Of a stretch of 60,466 bases of DNA, positions 1 to 8,872 are shown one piece after another; the stretch's first letter is position 1; each line of letters begins with the position of its first letter. The notes below the pieces were generated by a model that was not told the DNA's origin, did not search any database, and saw only the letters and a list, made by a program, of their open reading frames with translations. The position numbers were made by a program, and so were the translations under genes. The stretch lies in NCBI RefSeq assembly GCF_014202905.1, contig NZ_JACHHY010000023.1:1-60466 (forward strand). Reading direction: 5' to 3'. The DNA is from Chitinivorax tropicus. Lineage in GTDB: Bacteria; Pseudomonadota; Gammaproteobacteria; Burkholderiales; SCOH01.

Positions 1-492
1 CAACTGCAGCCCTGGGCGGAGGAATCCTTGCCGATTTTGAAGCACCTGCAGATTTCGCCGTTTATTGAAGAAGCGTTCCGGCTGATACCCAAGATCGAGA
101 CAGCTTCAAGCGTAGAAATAAAAGCCAGGAATCAACTTAAGCATCTGATGGCCATCGCCAAGCATGAGCAGGGCGTGGTGCTACAGCCCCTGATTTACGA
201 GCAGGCGGATTTCAAGCGGGCTCTGGCCACCATGCGCAGCTGGCCGATCCGCTGGATCTCGCCCAAGCAACAGATTGTGTTCACCAATCATTGTGAAACG
301 GATGACCCTAGGCTGAAGTCAGAAGCGCCAGAGGATATGATTGTGGAGGATTACAGAAGTCGCATGTATTGGATCGGCGAGGCGGCAAAACAATTTCATG
401 GGCTGATGCAAAGGAGAACTGCTTTCATGGAAATCCAGTTGAGCGCCATTGCCGACTGGGCCTTGGCCAAAGCCCGAGAGGATCTCGAATGA
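1..492 (+). CDS. 3' end of an unrecognised protein, possibly the C-terminal part of a type VI secretion lipase-type effector
   Basis: The reading frame is open to the left edge, so this is the C-terminal part (163 codons visible) of a longer gene; the TTG at 28 is an unlikely start because the frame runs on through it. The segment is soluble, mostly helical in composition, and ends in a run containing WIGEAAKQFHGLMQRR and an amphipathic tail. The stop codon overlaps the next gene's ATG (ATGA at 489-492), so the two are translationally coupled. The next gene encodes a lipoprotein, and a tip-plus-lipoprotein order is typical of type VI phospholipase effector/immunity pairs. From memory the segment resembles C-termini of such hydrolases, but no catalytic motif lies in the visible part. 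The family assignment is inference. Confidence 0.6.
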   Translation, partial: QLQPWAEESLPILKHLQISPFIEEAFRLIPKIETASSVEIKARNQLKHLMAIAKHEQGVVLQPLIYEQADFKRALATMRSWPIRWISPKQQIVFTNHCETDDPRLKSEAPEDMIVEDYRSRMYWIGEAAKQFHGLMQRRTAFMEIQLSAIADWALAKAREDLE

Positions 493-1403
493 AAGCCGTG
501 AGTTACCAGGCGCTGATAGCCTGCCTGCTGCTGACCTTAACGCTGATTGGCTGTACCGACCCGAGTCAAACTGAACCTGCCCATAAAGACAAACAGCCTA
601 TGAACACCTCAACCAATGCAAATACGCCTGTTTCAATATCCCTGTTTGAACCTGTCACCAGCTGGCAGGCTAAATTTCCCAAAATGCAGATAAATAAACA
701 GCCTGCCGGGTTGAATTTTTATTCTGCTGATTTTGAGACCATGCTGAAGCACCCTGTTACGCTGCGTTTTGAATTCGGCAGGCACAGTTTCTCGATTCCT
801 GCAGTGCTGGGTGTAATGGGGACGGAAGATATAGACTTTCCGACAGAGCATATCGCTGACTTACTGATCAGCAGCGGCTTGACCGAGGGTAAAGAAGAAA
901 TGCACGACCAAGCCCGGCAGGCATTCTTCAAGCTGCTGGATGACATCGTGAAAGCAGGGTGGAAGCCTTATTTATATACTACCTACCCCAGGCTTACGGC
1001 CAAAGAAATTCTGCGGCGGGTGATCAAAAAGGACCTTGATGCCGCGCTTAACCTTCGTCCTGAGTACAAACCTACACTGGAAGAGTGGATGCAGTTACCA
1101 GATGATATTTCTTGGAACTTTCATGCCAACCACATCAGGCTTGAAATTGCCTTGTCCCACGACATTACCAAGCGCGACCCACAAAAGCCGGGTGCCTATT
1201 TCATGTCCATCACTATCCGACCGATGACCCACGCCATGCAAGATGGCATGAAGCCGGAGGAGCGCCGCGACTGGCGGGCGGTGCAAGCAAAATTGCAGCC
1301 AAAATATCAAGCCATACGTGCCGAAGCTGAGGCCAAAGAAAAAGCCGCAGGTCACCAGATCGACACTGATTACCAAGACCCACCCATGCCCCCTGAGCAC
1401 TGA
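489..1403 (+). CDS. Predicted lipoprotein, candidate periplasmic immunity protein
   Basis: The protein is 304 residues. It starts at the ATG at 489, overlapping the stop of the preceding gene by four bases. The N-terminus has a positively charged start, a hydrophobic stretch rich in Leu and a lipobox-like LIGC at about residues 20-23, so it should be lipidated and face the periplasm. The rest is hydrophilic, with a charged, Lys/Glu-rich C-terminus. I do not recognise the family. Tight coupling to a putative effector tail suggests a Tli-type immunity lipoprotein that neutralises a secreted lipase in the periplasm. That role is inferred from context and could be wrong if the upstream gene is not an effector. 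Confidence 0.7.
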   Translation: MKAVSYQALIACLLLTLTLIGCTDPSQTEPAHKDKQPMNTSTNANTPVSISLFEPVTSWQAKFPKMQINKQPAGLNFYSADFETMLKHPVTLRFEFGRHSFSIPAVLGVMGTEDIDFPTEHIADLLISSGLTEGKEEMHDQARQAFFKLLDDIVKAGWKPYLYTTYPRLTAKEILRRVIKKDLDAALNLRPEYKPTLEEWMQLPDDISWNFHANHIRLEIALSHDITKRDPQKPGAYFMSITIRPMTHAMQDGMKPEERRDWRAVQAKLQPKYQAIRAEAEAKEKAAGHQIDTDYQDPPMPPEH

Positions 1404-1463
1404 AGCCCCGCATGTGGCATGGCAGCGGCTGAGCACAGCAGCCCCTGCCTGTCTGCACCGCCC

Positions 1464-1576
1464 AATGGGCTGGATCGGCAAAGCAGCTGATCAATTGCAT
1501 GGTTTGATAAGAGGAAACCGCCTTCATGGAAGTCCAGCTTAGTGCCATTGCCGACTGGGCCTTGGCGAAGGCTTGA
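1464..1576 (+). pseudogene. Decayed second copy of the 3' end of the first gene
   Basis: This stretch repeats the last ~120 bases of the gene ending at 492. By eye, about 50 of 59 bases match in the stretch aligning 412-470 with 1518-1576, including a 22-base identical run. The copy is broken: the frame that reads WIGKAADQLHGL is lost by a 2-base deletion before the second half, which reads MEVQLSAIADWALAKA and then stops because a CGA codon has become TGA at 1574-1576. An ATG at 1587 follows at the position of the original immunity-gene start, with only 25 codons open. No intact partner remains. It looks like a displaced effector tip. Confidence 0.75.
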
Positions 1577-1673
1577 GAGGGTAATCATGTACGCAAAAGA
1601 TCGCCAGCCAGAAGGAGCGGCTAGCTACGCTGAGGCAGACAATCAAGCGAAGCCCAACAGCTAAAGTTGCTCG

Positions 1674-1699
1674 AAAAGCCGACGTGAGTCGGCTTTTTT
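1674..1699 (+). terminator. Rho-independent terminator
   Basis: A 10-base-pair stem (AAAAGCCGAC / GTCGGCTTTT) with a GTGA loop is followed by a T run. It ends the left-edge locus, and its T tract overlaps the stop codon of the convergent CsgG-like gene. Confidence 0.8.
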
Positions 1700-2490
1700 C
1701 ATCCCTTGACTGCCGGGGCTGGCGGGAGCGATTTGGCTTGCAGATCCCGCACATGGGGAATCATCTTGTTCACCGCATCCAGAAAGGCGGCGGATATCAC
1801 TTTCCCTTCGTTGGTGTGATTCCAGCCGGCACCGCCAGCGCCGCCTGCGGCACCGATCATCAAACCGCCCGCGCCCAGATCGGTTGCACGGGCTGAGCCC
1901 TCTGCAATGACGACTTGCTCAGTGGTTTGGGTATCCGTCAGCGACAGCACAACTTGCGCTTCTTTGAATTTGACATGCTCTGCAGCCCCCGCAAATTTGG
2001 CCAGTACGGGGATCTGCGCCAAAACGCCGCCGACGCTGCCCCCAGCATTTTTTTCCGAGAAGACCAGTGTCGGGGTCATGATGTATTGCGCCTCCAACAC
2101 ATGCTTGCGAGGGTTGACGGTGGTGTTGTCCCGGGTCAGCCCCTCATCCTTCAGATCCAGCTCCTGCCGCGTGCCTTTCAACCCCTGGCTGCGATCAACC
2201 ACCCGGAAGCACCCACTTTGCTGCAACATCATTCTGACCAAGGGCAGTGGCGACTCTGGGATATTGCCCCGGCTGGCGGTGTAGGTGTAGCCATTGGGGT
2301 TCTCCATTACACCGATGGTGGCAATGGGTTGCGCACATTTCTCGATTCGGCGCGTTTCGCCGCTACTGCCTTTCTGCCCGGCAGCGCCAGTCACCAAGCC
2401 ACCAGCGTTGCCGGTTTCGATGGCCGGTTTGTCACAGGCGCTGATGAGGCTAGTGATGAAAAGACAGGCTAACGAGATTCGTACATTCAT
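1699..2490 (-). CDS. CsgG/HfaB-family outer-membrane lipoprotein
   Basis: The product is 263 residues. The N-terminus is a lipoprotein signal (about residues 1-19) with the lipobox LISAC, so the mature protein begins at Cys19. The body has the CsgG-like order: a conserved segment around IATIGVMENPNGY, then LPLVRMMLQQSGCFRVVDRSQGL, which is typical of the periplasmic part of curli-secretion-channel relatives. A very Gly/Ala-rich stretch lies near residues 210-230. CsgG proper forms a nonameric secretion pore, but no curli genes (csgA, csgB, csgE, csgF) are near, so this is a generic CsgG/HfaB-like protein of unknown cargo. It stands alone, with an SD-like AGGA upstream of the ATG at 2490. Confidence 0.75.
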   Translation of the reverse strand: MNVRISLACLFITSLISACDKPAIETGNAGGLVTGAAGQKGSSGETRRIEKCAQPIATIGVMENPNGYTYTASRGNIPESPLPLVRMMLQQSGCFRVVDRSQGLKGTRQELDLKDEGLTRDNTTVNPRKHVLEAQYIMTPTLVFSEKNAGGSVGGVLAQIPVLAKFAGAAEHVKFKEAQVVLSLTDTQTTEQVVIAEGSARATDLGAGGLMIGAAGGAGGAGWNHTNEGKVISAAFLDAVNKMIPHVRDLQAKSLPPAPAVKG

Positions 2491-2661
2491 GTCGATGGCG
2501 TCCTGTAGGTCAGTGGAAGCCGATCATGCTACCTCATGACATCTGGTTATGCGATAGAAAGCGTTAAACGGATACCCAGTAATGAATCGATACCGACTAT
2601 AACTAATACATCGACTTGAATTGGGCGGACAAAGAATTGCCCTGGCAAACAAGGATACGAC

Positions 2662-5046
2662 ATGGCTGATATGGGCATGCCCGTCAAGGTGGGCCGCTAT
2701 CAATTGATCCGTCTGCTGGGCAAAGGGGGGCAGGGCGCGGTCTATTTCGCACATGATCCACAGCTGCAGCGCCCCGTTGCCATCAAAACCCTGCACATGA
2801 ACAAGCGAACCCCGCAAGCGATGCAGGCGCTGGTGGACGAGGCACGGATCGTCAGCCAATTACAGCATCCTCATATCGTCTGGCTGTATGACATCATCGA
2901 GCAGGACGGCCTATGGTATCTGGTCTTCGAATATGTCGAAGGGCAGACCCTGGCCCAGCTGCTCAAGACTCGCCGTCATCTCCCGCCTGAGGAGGCCGTT
3001 GCCATCGCGGTACAGATACTGGATGGCTTGGCCTTTGCCCACGGCAAAGACATCGTCCATTGCGACATCAAACCTGCCAATATCATGCTGGACACCCAAC
3101 AAGTCGCGCGATTGATGGATTTTGGCATTGCCCGCGCTGCCGGCCAGGTAGCGGCCATGCCGACGGGCACGGCCAATTACATGGCACCAGAGATCATTGC
3201 CGGCCAAGCCCAGGGTAAGGCGGCAGATGTGTTTTCGATGGCCATGGTCATGTACGAAATGCTGACCGGGCGCCCCGCCGTGACTGGAGACAATATCTTC
3301 AGGATCATGCACGCCATTGGCAGCGAGCCTTTCGAGGCCCCTTCCCGGCTGGTGACAGGCATACCGGAGGCCCTGGACAACATTGTCATGCGTGGTTTGT
3401 TGAAAGACCCGACCGATCGTTTCAACAGCGCCGAGGCCATGCGCACAGCCCTGCAGGCCTATCAGAAGCCGGCCACCGCCGACGCGGTGGAAGGGGGAGG
3501 GGGGCAGGCGGGCACATTGGAATTCCTGCTCCGGCGGATTCGTCTCAAAAGTGACTTCCCTGCGTTGTCGCAAGCTATCTCAGCCATCAACAAAATCAGC
3601 AATGCAGACGAGGAAAGCCTGCATGCGTTGTCAACGGTCATCCTGAAAGACTTCTCACTCACCAACAAATTACTCCGCTTGGTGAATTCGGCAAGCTACG
3701 GCCATTTCGGCGGTACCATCAGCACCATTTCCCGTGCGGTGATCATCCTGGGCTTTGAAGTCGTCCGCAACCTGGCGATCACATTGATACTGTTCGAGCA
3801 TCTGCAAAATCGCAGCCAAGCCATCCAGCTGCGGGACGAAGTGATCCGGACATTTTTCAGCGGATTAATGGCCAGAATGATTGAGCACAAGCTGGGGTCA
3901 CGCCGCCATGAGGAAAGCTTCATTGGTGCCATGTTTCAGAACCTGGGGCGCCTGTTGGCAACGTTCTACCTGTTTGACGAAGCGATGGAGATCAATCGGC
4001 TGGTGAAACATGAAGGCCAGGCTGCGGAGCGCGCAGAAATGGACGTACTCGGCTTGACCTTGTCAGCGCTTGGCATGGGCATTGCACAGGCGTGGAATTT
4101 TCCGGACAAGATCATCGAATCCATGGCTACCCCACCAGACAAGCTGAAGGCACCGAAAACCGCCACCGAGCGCATGCGCGCCGTGTCTGGCCTGGCGAAT
4201 CAACTGACCCTGATGGCAACGGGCGACCTGCCCGCCAATGAACGTAGTAAAGCATTGGCGGGTTTGGCAGATCGATTCTCGGCAGCGGTGCCACTGAGCA
4301 GTGGGGACATGACGCGCCTGGTGGATGAAACCATCAAGGAATTCCTACGAGAAGCCTCCATGTTCGGCATCAGCACCAATCAGAGCGAATCGCTGCGGCG
4401 GGCCAAGCAGTGGGTGGGCGGCGCAGCAGACCGGTCGGCGGAGCCGTCAGGCGCCGATGCTTTGGATGACCCGTTTGCCAGTGCAGATGTCATGGCAGAT
4501 GCTGATGCTGACGACACGCAGGTGCATGATGCCAAAGCCGTCTTGTCGGCAGGGATTCAAGACATCACCAACTCACTGGTCGAGCAGTACCAATTGAATG
4601 ACCTGCTGCGCATCATTCTGGAAACCATGTACCGTGGCATGGGTTTTGACCGAGTCCTGCTATGTACACGAGATGTCCGCAGCAATTCACTACCCGCCCG
4701 CATCGGCTTTGGCCAAGGGGTGGATGAGCTGCTGAAACGCTTTGTGGTTCCCATAGCCAAAACCCACGATGTGTTTCAAGTGGCATTGGAAAAACAGGCA
4801 GATATCTTTCTGGCTGATATCGAGGCCGAAAACATCCGCGACAAGATCCCCGACTGGTACCGCGCCCTGGTGCCAGCCCAAACCTTCATCCTGCTGCCGT
4901 TGGTGATCGAAAAAAAGATCCTGGGCTTGTTCTATGGCGACAAAGCCATGGCCAATCAGCTCAAGATCGCACCCCAAGAGCTGAATCTCCTCAAAACGCT
5001 ACGCAACCAGGCAGTGTTGGCCATTCGACAGAAGCAGCTAGGGTGA
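2662..5046 (+). CDS. Serine/threonine protein kinase fused to HDOD and GAF domains
   Basis: This 794-residue cytoplasmic signalling protein has three modules. Residues ~12-275 form a Hanks-type kinase with Gly-rich loop GKGGQG (20-25), VAIK lysine K42, catalytic loop HCDIKPAN with D135, and DFG at 153-155. The loop has Cys in place of the usual Arg (HCD, not HRD), so it may not depend on activation-loop phosphorylation. Residues ~287-490 form an HDOD domain (metal-free HD relative used in signalling), and ~640-790 a GAF sensor domain. A low-complexity acidic linker separates the last two. There is no membrane segment. The gene is monocistronic with an AAGGA-like SD. A kinase feeding an HDOD output with a C-terminal sensor is plausible; substrate and ligand are unknown. 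Confidence 0.88.
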   Translation: MADMGMPVKVGRYQLIRLLGKGGQGAVYFAHDPQLQRPVAIKTLHMNKRTPQAMQALVDEARIVSQLQHPHIVWLYDIIEQDGLWYLVFEYVEGQTLAQLLKTRRHLPPEEAVAIAVQILDGLAFAHGKDIVHCDIKPANIMLDTQQVARLMDFGIARAAGQVAAMPTGTANYMAPEIIAGQAQGKAADVFSMAMVMYEMLTGRPAVTGDNIFRIMHAIGSEPFEAPSRLVTGIPEALDNIVMRGLLKDPTDRFNSAEAMRTALQAYQKPATADAVEGGGGQAGTLEFLLRRIRLKSDFPALSQAISAINKISNADEESLHALSTVILKDFSLTNKLLRLVNSASYGHFGGTISTISRAVIILGFEVVRNLAITLILFEHLQNRSQAIQLRDEVIRTFFSGLMARMIEHKLGSRRHEESFIGAMFQNLGRLLATFYLFDEAMEINRLVKHEGQAAERAEMDVLGLTLSALGMGIAQAWNFPDKIIESMATPPDKLKAPKTATERMRAVSGLANQLTLMATGDLPANERSKALAGLADRFSAAVPLSSGDMTRLVDETIKEFLREASMFGISTNQSESLRRAKQWVGGAADRSAEPSGADALDDPFASADVMADADADDTQVHDAKAVLSAGIQDITNSLVEQYQLNDLLRIILETMYRGMGFDRVLLCTRDVRSNSLPARIGFGQGVDELLKRFVVPIAKTHDVFQVALEKQADIFLADIEAENIRDKIPDWYRALVPAQTFILLPLVIEKKILGLFYGDKAMANQLKIAPQELNLLKTLRNQAVLAIRQKQLG

Positions 5047-5204
5047 GATCTGCTACGCTGCGCTGCACCATATTTATATGATGATCCGAATGTCGTTGTG
5101 TAATCATTGAGTGCATCGGCTGTCAAATTTCAATTTTCTTTCATGGATTTGTCACGTCTTTATGCGAATCTTTGTGGGATTCGAGGCATCGATTCTTCTT
5201 GTTG

Positions 5205-5268
5205 TGCGGTGCACAAAAGTGCTTGACAGCTGCTGTCGGCCACTTAGAATAGGCAATGATGCAGTGCA
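5205..5268 (+). promoter_or_regulatory. phaP promoter bracketed by two TGC-N3-GCA elements (candidate PhaR sites)
   Basis: A sigma-70-type promoter is visible: TTGACA at 5223-5228, a 16-base spacer and TAGAAT at 5245-5250. Just upstream lies TGCGGTGCA (5205-5213) and just downstream TGCAGTGCA (5260-5268). Both fit TGC-N3-GCA, the core of the CTGC-N3-GCAG element described for the repressor PhaR in alphaproteobacteria. Their placement either side of the promoter suits repression. The regulator assignment is inference. Confidence 0.6.
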
Positions 5269-5313
5269 AAAATTTGAAGTCTTCGATTAACGAAAACAGG
5301 AAGAGGTGTAATC

Positions 5314-5880
5314 ATGTTCATTACCCCTGAAAAGTTGGCAGAGTTACAGGAAATCAATTTCAGCAAGGCGATTCGTGTGTCCAACATCGCATTGGGCGGC
5401 ATCGAGCGTCTCGTCAATCTGCAGCTTGAAGTGACCAAAAGCCTGATCGCTGAATCCAGCGAGCAAGCCAAAAGCCTGAGCAAGGTGAAAGATCTGCAAG
5501 GTCTGTCCTCACTGCATCAAGAAGCCACCAAACCATCGCTGGACAAAGCGCTGGATGTTGCAAAAAGCTTCTATGAAGCGGCGTCCGCAACACAGGCTGA
5601 GTTTGCCAAGGTCATCGAGGAAGAAGTCGTTCACACCAACAAAAGCGTTGCAGAGCTGATCGACAACCTGCAAAAGTACGCCCCCGCTGGTTCTGAAGTG
5701 GCCATCAACGCCATCAAGACCGCAGTGGCCGCTGCAGCAGCCACCTACGACAATGTCACCAAGGCCGCCCAGCGCGTCAGCAGCGATTTGACCGAAGCGG
5801 GCGTGGCTGCTGCCACATCGTCAGCCAAAGCCGTTTCTGCAGTATCTCGCAAGAAGACACCCGCGACTGCAGAAGCCTGA
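5314..5880 (+). CDS. phaP: Phasin, polyhydroxyalkanoate granule surface protein
   Basis: The 188-residue product has the phasin-family signature: an N-terminal ITPEKLAELQEINF segment, then long amphipathic helices rich in Ala, Lys, Glu and Ser, and an Ala-rich C-terminal tail with a basic RKK cluster. Phasins coat intracellular polyhydroxyalkanoate granules and limit their coalescence. Length matches the usual ~180-190 residues. It starts at the ATG at 5314, preceded by a GGAAGAGG ribosome site, and is monocistronic between its own promoter and a strong terminator. No PHA synthase gene is in the window, so granule synthesis is inferred to be encoded elsewhere. Confidence 0.9.
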   Translation: MFITPEKLAELQEINFSKAIRVSNIALGGIERLVNLQLEVTKSLIAESSEQAKSLSKVKDLQGLSSLHQEATKPSLDKALDVAKSFYEAASATQAEFAKVIEEEVVHTNKSVAELIDNLQKYAPAGSEVAINAIKTAVAAAAATYDNVTKAAQRVSSDLTEAGVAAATSSAKAVSAVSRKKTPATAEA

Positions 5881-5903
5881 TTGATCAGGTTGTAGCCGGT
5901 TAA

Positions 5904-5934
5904 GACAGCCAAGCGATCTGCTTGGCTGTTTTTA
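5904..5934 (+). terminator. Rho-independent terminator of phaP
   Basis: Stem ACAGCCAAGC / GCTTGGCTGT with a GATCT-type loop is followed by TTTTTATTT, 23 bases after the phasin stop codon. Confidence 0.88.
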
Positions 5935-6050
5935 TTTGAAACGTCAAATGTAATGTTTTTGCTTTCAAGCGCTTATTGATGATATTGCCATAATTGGGTG
6001 GGTCAAACGTATCAAGCGAAGCATGGGGCAAATCTGGCATAATGCAGGCC

Positions 6051-8255
6051 ATGGTTTCCGTTACCCGCCCCATCACACCTTCAAAAGATGTCCAGCCTGA
6101 TCGCCAGGCCTTTTTATCGCAGCTGTCCGCACAATATGCACCAGCCGATCTGGTGCGCATGGATCAGGCGCTCGAATTGCTGACGCCACTCTTCCAGGGC
6201 ATGTGTATTGCAGAGACTGGCGAGGCGCTGTTGCCTCATACACTGGGAACGGCGGCCATCACGGCCCAGCTGAAACTGGATGCAGATGCAGTCGTGGCCT
6301 CGCTGCTGTTTGCCTGGCCCGATGTGGACAGCAATTGGCGGGTGGCTTGCGAAGCGCGGTTTGGTGAAACGGTGACCAAGCTGATCGATGGCATTGGCCG
6401 GGTACGTAAGATCCAGGAGCTACAGCGTCTGGATTCCCCGGCGCTCAAGGCCGATGAGCGGCATGCCCAGGCCGAGGCGCTACGCAAGATGCTGCTGGCC
6501 ATGGTGGAGGACATCCGCGCGGTGCTGATCAAATTGGCATGGCGCACGCAGACTATGCATTACCTGTCTGAGGTGGATGCCGACACGGCTCGCATGGTCG
6601 CCCGCGAAACGCTGGACGTGTTTGCACCGTTGGCGAATCGGCTGGGTGTGTGGCAGATCAAGTGGGAGCTGGAAGACCTCGCATTTCGCTACCTTGAGCC
6701 GCAGCTATACAAAAAGATTGCCAAGCTGCTGGATGAAAAGCGGCTGGATCGTGAGCAATTCATTGCCGATGTGCTGGCCACATTGCGCATTGAGCTTTCC
6801 AAGGCAGAGATCCAAGGTGAGGTGACTGGGCGGCCCAAGCATATCTACAGCATCTATAAAAAGATGCAGAAGAAACATCTCGATTTTTCAGAGGTCTATG
6901 ATGTCCGCGCCGTCCGGGTGCTGGTTGAGGACATCAAGGATTGCTACACCGTGCTGGGCATCGTCCATAACCTGTGGCAGCCGATTCCAGGTGAATTCGA
7001 CGACTATATTGCCCAGCCCAAGGGTAATTTCTATCGATCGCTGCATACCGCTGTTGTCGGTCCCAATGACAAGGCTGTCGAGGTGCAGATCCGCACCTAC
7101 GACATGCACCGGCATGCCGAGCTGGGCGTGGCAGCGCATTGGCGCTACAAAGAAGGTGGCAAGCAAGATCCCAAGTACGAAGAGAAGATAGCCTGGCTGC
7201 GGCAGATTCTGGAATGGCGAGATGATGTCAGTGACGTGAGTGACCTGGCCCATCAATTCCGCACCGAGCTGTTTCAGGACAGCGTCTATGTCTTGACGCC
7301 ACAGGGCAAAGTGGTGGCCTTGCCCAAAGGATCGACACCGGTTGATTTTGCCTACCATGTCCACACCGACCTGGGGCACCGCTGCCGTGGGGCCAAGGTC
7401 GATGGCAAGATCGTACCGCTGGATACCTCACTGGACAACGGGCAGCGCATCGAGATCCTGGCGGCCAAGCAAGGTGGCCCGAGTGTGGACTGGTTGCATC
7501 GCGGCTTTTTGAAAAGCCCACGGGCCATGCAGAAGGTGCGTGCTTGGATTCGCGCCCAGCATACTGACATTGCCATCCACGAAGGCCGCCTGGTATTCGA
7601 GCGCGAGGTCGCCCGGCAGGGCATCACCCAGCCCAAGCTGGAGCAGATCGCTGAGAAGCTGGGCTATGCGTCGGTTGACGAGTTCTATAAGGCATTGGGC
7701 CATGACGAAATCACGCTGCGCCAGCTGGCAGCGGCGTTGCACCAGGCAGAGTCGCCCGTTGTGGCGGAGCCTGAGCCCGCGCAGTTGGTGCGGCAATCAC
7801 GCGCTTCCCGCCATAGCCAGGGGGTGTTGATTGTCGGTGTGGACAAGTTGATGACGCAGCTGTCCAAGTGCTGTAAACCTGTGCCGCCCGACGATATCGT
7901 CGGATTCGTCACGCGTGGCCGTGGGATCAGCATCCATCGCAGCCAATGCCTGACGCTGAAACGGCTGTCGGCCCACGCGCCCGAGCGGCTGATCGAGGCC
8001 AGCTGGGGGCATCGTCAGGACACAGTGTTCCCAGTTGAAATCGAGGTGGAAGCACACGACCGGCAGAGCCTGTTGCGCGATATTTCAGATGCCATCATGC
8101 GTGACAAAGTGAATATCACTGCTGCCAATACCTTGTCCAAGGATCATCGCGCCTTCATGCGTTTTACCGTTGAAATCCGCGATGGCGAGCAGCTACGGCG
8201 GATCACCACCTTGATCCGTGATGTGCCGGGTGTCATCGAAGTGACCCGCCGCTGA
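6051..8255 (+). CDS. relA: RelA-type (p)ppGpp synthetase
   Basis: From the ATG at 6051 the protein is 734 residues; an ATG at 6042 is an alternative, and neither has a clear SD. It transfers pyrophosphate from ATP to GDP/GTP in the stringent response on starved ribosomes. Order of domains: a degenerate HD hydrolase domain (the expected HD pair reads FAWPD), the synthetase domain (RPKHIYSIYKKM, EFDDYI, NFYRSLHT, EVQIRT), TGS domain (VYVLTPQGKVVALPKG), a Cys-containing segment (LSKCCKPV) and a C-terminal ACT domain. The EFDD sequence is the EXDD motif of synthetase-only RelA, whereas bifunctional SpoT/Rel carry RXKD. Hydrolysis should therefore depend on a separate SpoT outside the window. Confidence 0.95.
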   Translation: MVSVTRPITPSKDVQPDRQAFLSQLSAQYAPADLVRMDQALELLTPLFQGMCIAETGEALLPHTLGTAAITAQLKLDADAVVASLLFAWPDVDSNWRVACEARFGETVTKLIDGIGRVRKIQELQRLDSPALKADERHAQAEALRKMLLAMVEDIRAVLIKLAWRTQTMHYLSEVDADTARMVARETLDVFAPLANRLGVWQIKWELEDLAFRYLEPQLYKKIAKLLDEKRLDREQFIADVLATLRIELSKAEIQGEVTGRPKHIYSIYKKMQKKHLDFSEVYDVRAVRVLVEDIKDCYTVLGIVHNLWQPIPGEFDDYIAQPKGNFYRSLHTAVVGPNDKAVEVQIRTYDMHRHAELGVAAHWRYKEGGKQDPKYEEKIAWLRQILEWRDDVSDVSDLAHQFRTELFQDSVYVLTPQGKVVALPKGSTPVDFAYHVHTDLGHRCRGAKVDGKIVPLDTSLDNGQRIEILAAKQGGPSVDWLHRGFLKSPRAMQKVRAWIRAQHTDIAIHEGRLVFEREVARQGITQPKLEQIAEKLGYASVDEFYKALGHDEITLRQLAAALHQAESPVVAEPEPAQLVRQSRASRHSQGVLIVGVDKLMTQLSKCCKPVPPDDIVGFVTRGRGISIHRSQCLTLKRLSAHAPERLIEASWGHRQDTVFPVEIEVEAHDRQSLLRDISDAIMRDKVNITAANTLSKDHRAFMRFTVEIRDGEQLRRITTLIRDVPGVIEVTRR

Positions 8256-8534
8256 CAGTGCCGTAGCTGACTGGGTCGAAGGCTTAGCCTTGATCGCCTG
8301 GGCTCCTATGTCCACTATCTACGGGATGTCACGCGGCATGCGGTGCTGTGCCGATATGATCCGATACAGGTGAGGACGCGGCGTGGATCGAACCTTCCGA
8401 TGGGTTGGCCATTTCCAGCAAGATGCGCTATACCGAAAGTGGGAAGTGGATTTCTTGGCTGTAGCCTGAGCTGACAAGCAATGGTGGTGCCGCGAGCGTC
8501 TGATTGGCCATCCCCAAGATGAGGAGGGTGTTGC

Positions 8535-8738
8535 ATGAATATCAATGGTTTGAAGAGCTTCAATGCGTCGATGTCACAGACTTTGACGCAAGTGACCAGC
8601 CAGATCTTCAGTGATGTGCGAAGCGGTGCGGACCGCGTAGACAGCAAAAAGCAGCAAATTGCCGATGCAAGCCTGCAACGCCTGCAAGATCAGGCTGCAC
8701 GTGCCGAGCAGCGCGCCAGGATCGACATATACGTTTGA
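8535..8738 (+). CDS. Small uncharacterised protein (67 residues)
   Basis: A short gene with good translation and transcription signals: GAGGAGGG lies seven bases ahead of the ATG at 8535 and a strong terminator follows 15 bases after the stop. The product is soluble, with a Ser/Gln-rich N-terminal half and a heptad-like helical second half (QQIADASLQRLQDQAARAEQR). I do not recognise a family. The 279 bases before it contain no gene I can support, so it probably has its own promoter there. Confidence 0.6.
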   Translation: MNINGLKSFNASMSQTLTQVTSQIFSDVRSGADRVDSKKQQIADASLQRLQDQAARAEQRARIDIYV

Positions 8739-8752
8739 ATTTGTTTCAGCTG

Positions 8753-8786
8753 AACGCATCTTGCCCGACGGGCAAGATGCGTTTTT
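8753..8786 (+). terminator. Rho-independent terminator
   Basis: An almost perfect stem (ACGCATCTTGCCC / GGGCAAGATGCGT) with a GAC loop runs into TTTTT, closing the 67-residue small gene. Confidence 0.88.
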
Positions 8787-8872
8787 CATTGCATGGCTGG
8801 ATTGGCGGGCACGCCACCCCGACTGGGGTGTGAGATGGTTGGGCCGTTGCCTGCCACCCAGCGTAGGGCCTT

